Source of the DNA: Alcanivorax sp.
Lineage (GTDB): Bacteria > Pseudomonadota > Gammaproteobacteria > Pseudomonadales > Alcanivoracaceae
Direction of reading: 5' to 3'
Length of the DNA stretch: 64,000 nt
NCBI RefSeq assembly: GCF_002726155.1
Contig: NZ_PBSH01000042.1
Coordinates: forward strand, 1-64,000
In this document: one piece after another, positions 34,002 to 41,625 of the stretch
Layout of the letters: each line of letters starts with the position of its first letter
Position numbering within the stretch: position 1 is the stretch's first letter
Translations under genes and position numbers: made by a program
Notes under the pieces: model-generated
What the model was told of the DNA's origin: nothing
The model's database searches: none
Seen by the model: only the letters and a program-made list of their open reading frames with translations

Positions 34002-34843
34002 GCGCATTGGACAGTTTGCGCGAAACCTTTCGCCGTGATCAGGTATTCGATTTCATGCGCCAGGGCACACGCCCGGTGGCGCCTGGCCAGCTCGATTCCG
34101 GCGCCGGTAAAAACATTCTCTATCTGGAGGATATCACCGTCAGCTTTGATGGTTTCAAGGCCCTCAATGACCTGACGATGTATATCAAGACCGGTGAGTT
34201 GCGCTGCATCATCGGCCCCAACGGGGCCGGCAAATCCACCATGATGGATGTCATTACCGGCAAAACACGGCCCGATAGCGGCACCTGCTTTTTTGGCCAG
34301 ACTCTGGACCTGACCCGCATGAGCGAAACCGATATCGCCACTGCCGGGATTGGCCGCAAATTCCAGAAGCCTACCGTGTTCCCCGAACACACCGCATTCG
34401 AAAATCTGGAGCTGGCCATGCACGGGGCCAAAGGCCCCTGGCATTCTCTCTTCACCCAGCTCAGCGGCGAGCAAAAAAACTGGATCGAGGAAACGCTGTA
34501 CACCGTCGGGCTACTGGAGGATCGCAACAAGGTCGCAGGTCTGCTTTCCCATGGCCAGAAACAGTGGCTGGAAATCGGCATGGTCCTGATGCAGAAACCA
34601 CAGCTACTGCTGGTGGACGAACCCATCGCCGGCATGACCCGCCAGGAAGTCGACCGCACAGGTGAACTGCTGCAAAGCCTGGCTGGCAAACATTCGGTAG
34701 TGGTGGTTGAACACGACATGGAATTCATTCGCTCCATCGCCAGCACCGTTACCGTGTTGCATCAGGGCAGCGTGCTTGCCGAAGGCACCATGGAGCAGGT
34801 GCAGAATGATCCGAAAGTGATCGAGGTTTACCTGGGTGAATAA
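33998..34843 (+). CDS. urtD: Urea ABC transporter ATPase UrtD
   Basis: Walker A GPNGAGKST, signature LLSHGQKQWLEIG, Walker B LLLVDEP; ATGA overlap with urtC. Confidence 0.95.
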   Translation: MSALDSLRETFRRDQVFDFMRQGTRPVAPGQLDSGAGKNILYLEDITVSFDGFKALNDLTMYIKTGELRCIIGPNGAGKSTMMDVITGKTRPDSGTCFFGQTLDLTRMSETDIATAGIGRKFQKPTVFPEHTAFENLELAMHGAKGPWHSLFTQLSGEQKNWIEETLYTVGLLEDRNKVAGLLSHGQKQWLEIGMVLMQKPQLLLVDEPIAGMTRQEVDRTGELLQSLAGKHSVVVVEHDMEFIRSIASTVTVLHQGSVLAEGTMEQVQNDPKVIEVYLGE

Positions 34844-34850
34844 CAGCCCC

Positions 34851-35009
34851 TGTAGCAGCGCCGCGCTCTGTGCTCTACGAGTATGAGGCGAGAAAAAACG
34901 CCCTCAATTGAGAGTACCGAGAAGCGAGTAACGAAAATTCTTTTGCCTTTCGAAACTCGCTTCTCGTAACTCGAAACTCGATATTCGCGCCTCAAGCGGC
35001 GCTCCTACA
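34851..35009. repeat. Nested element E: REP-like outer arms with heptad-repeat hairpin between urtD and urtE
   Basis: Outer TGTAGCAGCGCCGC (34851-34864)/GCGGCGCTCCTACA (34996-35009); inner CGAGAAGCGAG (34918-34928)/CTCGCTTCTCG (34956-34966); heptads CGAAACT CGCTTCT CGTAACT CGAAACT CGATATT CGCGCCT. Confidence 0.85.
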
Positions 35010-35041
35010 ACGGCTTCGAAATAATGTTACGGAGTAAAACC

Positions 35042-35737
35042 GTGCTGAAACTGAACAACGTCAACCAATACTACGGCGAATCCCACACCCTCTGGGATGT
35101 GGACCTGGACATGAAAAAAGGCGAATGCCTGTGTGTCATGGGCCGCAACGGCGTGGGCATGACCACCCTGCTGAAAACCATTATGGGCCTGCTGCCCGTA
35201 AAAGGCGGCAGCATTGAGTTCAACGGCCAGGACTTTGCGCGACAGGCCGCGGAAGAGCGCGCCCGCGCCGGGATTGGGTATGTTCCCCAGGGCCGGGAAA
35301 TTTTCCCCCTGCTTACCGTGGAAGAAAACCTGGAAACCGGCCTGCAAGCACGCCCCGATCGCAGCAAAAAAATCCCGGACCGCATATACGACCTTTTCCC
35401 CGTGCTGCATGAGATGCGTAACCGTCGTGGGGGCGATCTGTCCGGCGGGCAGCAACAGCAACTGGCCATCGGCCGCGCCCTGGCACTGGACCCAACACTA
35501 CTGATTCTCGACGAGCCCACTGAAGGCATCCAACCCAACATCGTCGACATGATCGGCCGGGTAATCAAAACCCTGAACCGGCAGGAAGGGTTGACCGTGC
35601 TATTGGTCGAACAGAAACTTCACTTCGCCCGCGCCACCGCCGACCGCTTTGCCATTCTGGATCGTGGCAGCAAAGTGGCAGAGGGCAATATGGGCGAATT
35701 GGATGACACCCTGATCAAGAGTTACCTCACTGTCTGA
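35042..35737 (+). CDS. urtE: Urea ABC transporter ATPase UrtE (non-canonical Walker A)
   Basis: MGRNGVGMTTLLKTIMGLL, LSGGQQQQLAIGRALALDPTLLILDEPTEGIQPN; probable GTG start with upstream GGAG. Confidence 0.93.
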   Translation: MLKLNNVNQYYGESHTLWDVDLDMKKGECLCVMGRNGVGMTTLLKTIMGLLPVKGGSIEFNGQDFARQAAEERARAGIGYVPQGREIFPLLTVEENLETGLQARPDRSKKIPDRIYDLFPVLHEMRNRRGGDLSGGQQQQLAIGRALALDPTLLILDEPTEGIQPNIVDMIGRVIKTLNRQEGLTVLLVEQKLHFARATADRFAILDRGSKVAEGNMGELDDTLIKSYLTV

Positions 35738-35755
35738 GAATCAATACCCCCTCTA

Positions 35756-35778
35756 CTGTAGGAGCGACGCTCCTACAG
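35756..35778. repeat. Minimal REP palindrome
   Basis: CTGTAGGAGCG-A-CGCTCCTACAG, perfect 11-bp arms. Confidence 0.9.
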
Positions 35779-35893
35779 AAAAACGGCACGGTTCACCCTT
35801 CGATGCCCCAACATAACCAGTAAGCCAGCATAGACAGATCACGGCGCACCTTTCACACTGCGTCTCCAATCACCAACCTGTGGATTACCGATC

Positions 35894-36769
35894 ATGCTGG
35901 CCACTCTCTGGACCATCATTGCTCCCGTGCTGCTGTGCGCAGGCCTGGGCTATGGCTGGGCGCGAGCGGGCAAGCCTTTTGACACCCAGATGGTCACCTC
36001 GCTGGTCACCCTGGTCACTACCCCTTGTCTGATTGTGGCCACCATGGGCAAGACGGATCTGGACCTGCAGGCGCTCATGGAAGTGGCCGGTCTGGCAGTG
36101 GCGGTACTGGCCACCACTTTCGTGGTCAGCGCGGTGATACTGCGCCTCACCGGTCAGCCCTTTCGGGTGTTTCTACCTTCACTGGTCTTCCCCAACACCG
36201 GCAACATGGGCATTCCGCTGTGTATGCTCGCGTTTGGCGAAGCCGGATTGGCATTGTCGCTGGCGTGGATGATGCTCTACTCCGTGGCACATTTCTCCCT
36301 GGGGCTGGCCATCGTCAGTGGTCAGGGCTTTTCCCTGAAACTGTTTCGCCACCCGATTCTGATCTCCGTGTTTCTGGCCGTGGCCATGGTCGCTTTCCAG
36401 CTAAGCCTGCCTGAGTGGCTCTACAACACCGTCAGCCTGATCGGCGATCTGACCATTCCCTTGATGCTGATTACACTGGGGGTGTCCCTGTCGCAGCTGA
36501 AAGTCCGCCATCTGGGTAGCGGAGCCGGGTTTGCGGTCCTGCGGCTGGCCAGTGGCTTTGCGGTGGGATGGGGGCTGGTGACAGCACTGGACATCGACGG
36601 CCCGCTACGCGGTGTGGTGCTGATCGAATCCACCATGCCCGTGGCAGTATTCAATTATCTGCTCGCCAAAGCCTACAACCGGGGCGCGGAAGAAGTCGCT
36701 GCCATGGTGGTGATTTCCACCTTGCTGGCGTTTTTGCTGCTACCCCTGCTATTGAGCTACGCGCTTTGA
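35894..36769 (+). CDS. AEC (auxin efflux carrier) family transporter
   Basis: Ten-TM pattern, LVFPNTGNMGIPLCMLAFGEAG. Confidence 0.88.
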   Translation: MLATLWTIIAPVLLCAGLGYGWARAGKPFDTQMVTSLVTLVTTPCLIVATMGKTDLDLQALMEVAGLAVAVLATTFVVSAVILRLTGQPFRVFLPSLVFPNTGNMGIPLCMLAFGEAGLALSLAWMMLYSVAHFSLGLAIVSGQGFSLKLFRHPILISVFLAVAMVAFQLSLPEWLYNTVSLIGDLTIPLMLITLGVSLSQLKVRHLGSGAGFAVLRLASGFAVGWGLVTALDIDGPLRGVVLIESTMPVAVFNYLLAKAYNRGAEEVAAMVVISTLLAFLLLPLLLSYAL

Positions 36770-36770
36770 A

Positions 36771-37178
36771 TTAAGTCACGGGGATAAACCACCTGGGCTT
36801 CATGCGCCCAAAGTCTCGACGCAGGTTATGCTTGAGCGAACGCGTTGAATCCAGCACAAACGTCTCCTGACCGTCGCGGACAAATACCACCCAGTGCCAG
36901 AACGGCTTGCCGTTTTCCCGGTGCCACTTGATCGCCAGCAGTGCCCGTTCCGGCAGCCCCTGCCAACCGGAAAAGGGCTGCTCACCCGGCAGCGCCCGCA
37001 ACCCATACGCCGCCAGCAACCGCCGCACATAAGCGGTATCCGACCACAGCGTGCGGTCTGCCGGGTCGATCCCCAACCGGGCTGCCCGCTGCCTCGCCCG
37101 GCGGTAGCTCACCCCCGCCAGGGTGGCCACTGCGGCAATGCCGCAACCCGTCACGTCATCCTGAATCACCGGCTTCAT
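36771..37178 (-). CDS. Stand-alone C39-like cysteine peptidase domain protein
   Basis: QDDVTGCGIAAVATLAG catalytic Cys motif, HWVVFV His motif. Confidence 0.7.
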   Translation of the reverse strand: MKPVIQDDVTGCGIAAVATLAGVSYRRARQRAARLGIDPADRTLWSDTAYVRRLLAAYGLRALPGEQPFSGWQGLPERALLAIKWHRENGKPFWHWVVFVRDGQETFVLDSTRSLKHNLRRDFGRMKPRWFIPVT

Positions 37179-37246
37179 CCAAGCCTCCTGTGCGCCCTCT
37201 TTACCAAACGCTTACACTGACGGTTTTTCCGTCACGGGGCCATTCC

Positions 37247-37378
37247 ATGATCCACCGCCTGACACAACTTTTTCCACTCTGGGCCCTGCTCTTTTCCCTG
37301 CTGGCCTACTGGCAGCCGCAGTGGCTGGTAGCCGGCAAACCCGCCATCGTGCCACTGCTTATGCTGATGAACCTATAA
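37247..37378 (+). pseudogene. 5' fragment of a BASS (bile acid:sodium symporter) family transporter
   Basis: MIHRLTQLFPLWALLFSLLAYWQPQWLVAGKPAIVPLLMLMNL* looks like the BASS N-terminus and stops after 43 aa. Confidence 0.65.
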
Positions 37379-37503
37379 ACAATTAGACCCCAAAGGACGT
37401 AAAATACATGAAGCTGGTAGCGGTTTGTGCTTGAGCCAACATTCAGGGAAACTTGCCTAATTATTTCTGTATTGCCAGAACCTAATTAATAAGAGGGATA
37501 AAA

Positions 37504-38391
37504 ATGTCGGCAGGCGTGTTTTTGGCTGTAGGGGTTGGGATTTTTGTTGCGCTAATGCTCTATGTAGCATTAAGAGATGACTCCTTAGACCCAGCCCCAG
37601 ATAGAGTGGAACCAGAAACCAAATCGCTCTCAAATGGTGCTCAATCTTTATTTAGTGGCTGGAAAATTACTGACTATATCGCTTCCGTTGATATGCAAAC
37701 GAGAGTGGTGGATGGAAAGGAATATCCTGAGACTGCTCTGATGAGATTTGGTGAGCACGCAAAAAAATTATACATGAGCCAAGTATCCGTTCCCTCTATA
37801 GAATTAGGAAAACTTGGATCGGATGCAATCATTCATGTCTTTCCTACATTTATCGTCTACCATAGCGCTCCCGAAGATATTCGTCATTCCAGCTTTATCA
37901 TTTTCTCACCGCCAGCCAAGAATTTAGAGAAAGCCATTATAGAAACGGGAAAGGCATCTTCATTATTAAAATCGGATCCCAGAAAATTTATAGAGGGTTT
38001 TTCTTGTCTTCTGGACCCAAACTCTCTTAGAGTTTTCGCAGAAAATAAATACGGACGACATTCTGATCAAGAAGAATCTTTAGAAAAAGATACTAATGAT
38101 ATCCTTCATGGAATGATGGAAAGAGCTTCAAAGTGGGAATCCAAAGGCAGCCAGATTGCTCAAGATTGCCTCTATAATGGGTTATTAAAAGGCGAGATAG
38201 TGCGCCTATCCGAAATTAACAATGTTATTCGACAGCGCTACTCATACAAAACCAACGTGGTTGAGTATGGATTTATCAATAAGATGATGTCGTATGTTGA
38301 TCAAGGATCGGTGATAAACATTAATGCCGAAGGAGGAGACATAGTTTTTGTTCATAAAAACTATGCTAGAGAAATATTAGGGAAAGACTGA
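37504..38391 (+). CDS. Orphan membrane-anchored hypothetical protein in an AT-rich segment
   Basis: 295-aa ORF, N-terminal TM helix GVFLAVGVGIFVALMLYVAL; AT-rich codon usage unlike its neighbours. Confidence 0.7.
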   Translation: MSAGVFLAVGVGIFVALMLYVALRDDSLDPAPDRVEPETKSLSNGAQSLFSGWKITDYIASVDMQTRVVDGKEYPETALMRFGEHAKKLYMSQVSVPSIELGKLGSDAIIHVFPTFIVYHSAPEDIRHSSFIIFSPPAKNLEKAIIETGKASSLLKSDPRKFIEGFSCLLDPNSLRVFAENKYGRHSDQEESLEKDTNDILHGMMERASKWESKGSQIAQDCLYNGLLKGEIVRLSEINNVIRQRYSYKTNVVEYGFINKMMSYVDQGSVININAEGGDIVFVHKNYAREILGKD

Positions 38392-38540
38392 AATTACAAG
38401 GCTTTCTCTATGAGAAATTTGGTATTTTTTGACAAAATAATATACATTTTTATTGTATCTTTTTCTGAAAAACGTTGGTCAGATCCAAGACCATAAACCC
38501 CAAAATTTAAACGTCTCGCCTTGCTCGCGGGGGGAACTAT

Positions 38541-38560
38541 TTCTGCCCTTGCGGGCAGAA
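38541..38560. repeat. REP-like hairpin in the AT-rich segment
   Basis: TTCTGCCC-TTGC-GGGCAGAA. Confidence 0.6.
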
Positions 38561-38722
38561 CCTTCTATAACTTCACCCAGTTTTCTGGTGAGCTACGGGT
38601 CACTTTGGAAAGACCTATGAAGTGATTGACGTTAGTATGCAGTGCTATCTGAATATACTCGCTCCAATGTACCTTCTGGGTTCCCACACCCAGATCTAAG
38701 CAAACTTATCCATTCGCAGCTC

Positions 38723-39352
38723 TCAAGGCGCAAGGCGCTCATGACTCCAGCTGCCGTCCGCCTGCCGGGTATAACGAAAACGGTCATGCAGGCGACTAGG
38801 GCGGCCATGCCAGAACTGAATTTCGGTGGGGATAATCCGGTAGCCGCCCCACTGCTCCGGACAAGGCACCGGCGCCGAAGGAAATTCCTGCTCCAGTCGC
38901 TTCACTTCCTCTTCCAGCCACTCCCGGCTGGCGGGCTGGCTCTGCGGTGAGATGGCCGCGCTCACCTGGCTGGCATAGGGGCGGGAGGCGAAATAGCTAT
39001 CGGACTCTTCCCGGTCGACTTTGTGCGCTTCGCCGATAACGATCATCTGGCGGTCGAAAGGCTGCCAGAACATGGTGAACGACACCTTGGGGTTGGCCGC
39101 CATTTCTTCCCCTTTGCGGCTGTCGTAGTGGGTAAAGAAGGTGAAGCCGCCACCCTCGATACCTTTAAGCAACACCACCCGGGAAGAGGGCTGGCCGTCA
39201 GCGCTCACGGTGGCAAGCGTCATGGCATTGGGCAACGGCAATCCGGCTTCAATGGCTTCATCCACCCAGAGGCGCGCCTGCTCAAGCGGATCGTCATGGA
39301 GGGAGACCTGGGTCAGCCCTTCAGCGTGATATTCTTCGCGCACATCTTTCAT
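38723..39352 (-). CDS. pdxH: Pyridoxamine 5'-phosphate oxidase
   Basis: PSSRVVLLKGIEGGGFTFFTHYDSRKGEEMAANPKVSFTMFW; C-terminal RLHDRFRYTR and RLAP. Confidence 0.96.
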   Translation of the reverse strand: MKDVREEYHAEGLTQVSLHDDPLEQARLWVDEAIEAGLPLPNAMTLATVSADGQPSSRVVLLKGIEGGGFTFFTHYDSRKGEEMAANPKVSFTMFWQPFDRQMIVIGEAHKVDREESDSYFASRPYASQVSAAISPQSQPASREWLEEEVKRLEQEFPSAPVPCPEQWGGYRIIPTEIQFWHGRPSRLHDRFRYTRQADGSWSHERLAP

Positions 39353-39444
39353 TATTTCCCCGGCTGGCTGTCATACTGAGCCGGCAGTATAACGCCCACA
39401 CGCCAACAACCACGAACCTGGATCAAGGAGCAGGACGATTAGCC

Positions 39445-40008
39445 ATGCTCGACACCGCCGACGAAAATCGCCGCCGCCACGACCTGCACCCGGACCATCC
39501 GGTATGGCTGTTTGGATATGGCTCGCTGATCTACAAGGCCGACTTCCCCTATCTGGCGCGACGCCCCGCGTCGATTACCGGCTGGGCCCGGCGCTTTTGG
39601 CAAGGCTCCCACGATCATCGCGGCACCCCGGATAAACCGGGCCGGGTGGTCACCTTGATTGAAGCCCCCGGCACCGTATGTGCCGGCATGGCCTACCGCA
39701 TCACGCCGGATGTGTTCGAGCATCTGGATCACCGCGAGAAAAACGGCTATCTGCGCGTCACCACCCCTCTGACCTTTGCCGATGGCCAGCATGAACAGGG
39801 CCTGGTTTATATCGCTACCGCAGATAATGCCGCCTTTCTCGGCGAGGCCAGTGAACAGCAAATTGCCGATCATATAGCGGCGAGCCATGGCCCCAGCGGC
39901 AGCAACGCCGAGTACCTGCTGCAACTGGCCGAGGCGCTACGACAACTGGACGTGGTCGACGAACATGTCTTCCGCATCGAGCTCTATCTGCTACGTGCCT
40001 GTGATTAA
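39445..40008 (+). CDS. chaC: ChaC-like gamma-glutamylcyclotransferase
   Basis: VWLFGYGSLIYKADFPYLARRPASITGWARRFWQGSHDHRGTPDKPGRVVTL. Confidence 0.93.
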   Translation: MLDTADENRRRHDLHPDHPVWLFGYGSLIYKADFPYLARRPASITGWARRFWQGSHDHRGTPDKPGRVVTLIEAPGTVCAGMAYRITPDVFEHLDHREKNGYLRVTTPLTFADGQHEQGLVYIATADNAAFLGEASEQQIADHIAASHGPSGSNAEYLLQLAEALRQLDVVDEHVFRIELYLLRACD

Positions 40009-40424
40009 TTCACTGTCTGCATGTATCGGTCCCAATAGCCGTCCTGTGGCGCAATCTGCTCGACCACATCCACCCACAAACCGGACGGGTCCCGAAACCC
40101 GAAGCGGTGTTGACCGAACGGCTCCCTGGTAAGCGGGTACACCACCGGCCCGCCGTCCCGGGTAAAGTCCTGATGGGCTTGCACGATATCGTCCACTTCA
40201 ATCTCCAGGCACACACCTTGCCCGCCGAAACACTCCGGCCCAGGCGGCGCCGAGGGGTGATCCGGGCTCATGAAGGCCACCACGCTGCCCTGCTGCTCAT
40301 TGCCCAGCAACACAAACCAGTCGCTGTCGAACAGCACATCCAGCCCGACATGCCGCTGCCAGAAATCCCGGCAGGCAACCTTGTGGTCGGTGACCACGAT
40401 GGGATAGCGGTCGCTGATTTTCAT
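40005..40424 (-). CDS. VOC (glyoxalase) family protein
   Basis: ACRDFWQRHVGLDVLFDSDWFVLL and C-terminal FRDPSGLWVDVVEQI. Confidence 0.88.
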   Translation of the reverse strand: MKISDRYPIVVTDHKVACRDFWQRHVGLDVLFDSDWFVLLGNEQQGSVVAFMSPDHPSAPPGPECFGGQGVCLEIEVDDIVQAHQDFTRDGGPVVYPLTREPFGQHRFGFRDPSGLWVDVVEQIAPQDGYWDRYMQTVN

Positions 40425-40445
40425 TTGATACCTCCTTGTTAAAAA

Positions 40446-40497
40446 CAGACAGGCAGTCTGCTTTGAGAAAATAAAAACAAACTGTTAGTCTGTTTGT
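40446..40497. promoter_or_regulatory. Two palindromic operators in the VOC/TetR divergent promoter
   Basis: CAGAC-AGGCA-GTCTG (40446-40460) and ACAAAC-TGTTAGTCT-GTTTGT (40477-40497). Confidence 0.7.
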
Positions 40498-40516
40498 CAA
40501 CCAGAAGAGGGAAACC

Positions 40517-41089
40517 ATGGCCACCAATGCACAGCGCCGCGCCCAGACCCGCGGCTGCCTGATCAATGCCGCCCGCCACCTGTTTGCCGAACAGGGCTAT
40601 GCCGACACCAGCACCGAGGCCATCCTGTCCGGCGCCGGCGTCACCCGGGGCGCCATGTATCACCATTTCCGTAACAAGGCGGAGCTGTTCGAAGCGGTCT
40701 GTGACCTGCTCAGCCAGGAAGCCATGGCTGCCATTGAGAAAGCCGTGGATGGCCAGCGCGGCAGCCTGGCCATCCTCAAGGCCGGCAGCCTGGCCTGGGT
40801 GGATTTCATGGCCCGGGACAATGTGCGCCGCATCCTGGTGGTCGAAGCCCCCTCGGTACTGGGTCAGCAACGCTGGCGGGCCCTGGATGAACGCTACAGC
40901 TTCCCGCTGTTGCGCGAGGGCATTCGCGAAGCCATGGCGGAAGGCGCCCTGCACTTTGCTGGCAGCGCCGAAGGGCTGGCGGAGCTACTCAACGGCGCCA
41001 TGAATGCACTGGTACTGAATGACCCGAGGGGGGAGAATTTGCCCCAACGACGCCAGGACCTGCTGGCCCTGTTTGACCGCTTTTGTTGA
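40517..41089 (+). CDS. TetR family transcriptional regulator
   Basis: HTH: TRGCLINAARHLFAEQGYADTSTEAILSGAGVTRGAMYHHFRNKAELFEAV. Confidence 0.93.
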   Translation: MATNAQRRAQTRGCLINAARHLFAEQGYADTSTEAILSGAGVTRGAMYHHFRNKAELFEAVCDLLSQEAMAAIEKAVDGQRGSLAILKAGSLAWVDFMARDNVRRILVVEAPSVLGQQRWRALDERYSFPLLREGIREAMAEGALHFAGSAEGLAELLNGAMNALVLNDPRGENLPQRRQDLLALFDRFC

Positions 41090-41110
41090 TTGCTTTCGCG
41101 GAGACATCCC

Positions 41111-41551
41111 ATGACCGCCTGCCCCTGCCAGTCCGGCCTTGATTACGCCCACTGTTGCCAACCCCTGCATCAGGGCAAGCCAGCCGCTTCACCGGAAGCG
41201 CTGATGCGCTCTCGCTTTTGCGCCTTTGCCTTAAAAAATACCGACTACATTGCACAGAGCTGGCACCTGAGCCAACGCCCTGCCGGGCTGGATCAGGATG
41301 ACAGCCAGCAGTGGCTGGCGCTGGAAATCATCGCCAGCGACGAAGACGGAGATACCGGCTGGGTGCACTTTCGCGCCACCAGCAAGGACCGCCAGGGCCT
41401 GGCCGTACTGGAAGAACGCTCGCGGTTTGTGAAGGAAAATGGCCACTGGTATTACCTGGACGGCACACCCTCGGTGACAGCCTTAAAGCCTGGCAGGAAT
41501 GATCCCTGCCCCTGTGGCAGCGGCAAGAAATTCAAGAAATGTTGCGGGTAA
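41111..41551 (+). CDS. YchJ family protein with N- and C-terminal SEC-C motifs
   Basis: [13 protein letters not shown] and [17 protein letters not shown]. Confidence 0.93.
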   Translation: MTACPCQSGLDYAHCCQPLHQGKPAASPEALMRSRFCAFALKNTDYIAQSWHLSQRPAGLDQDDSQQWLALEIIASDEDGDTGWVHFRATSKDRQGLAVLEERSRFVKENGHWYYLDGTPSVTALKPGRNDPCPCGSGKKFKKCCG

Positions 41552-41625
41552 AACATACCAATCTTTGGCACCCGGCAGCCTGACAGGATTGAACGGTCAG
41601 GCCGTCGCTGAAACCGGATAAACGG

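Noticed and set aside
37386-38504. ACCCCAAA at both ends of the AT-rich segment as possible target-site duplication
   Set aside because: Only 8 bp, not at clearly defined junctions; chance match likely.
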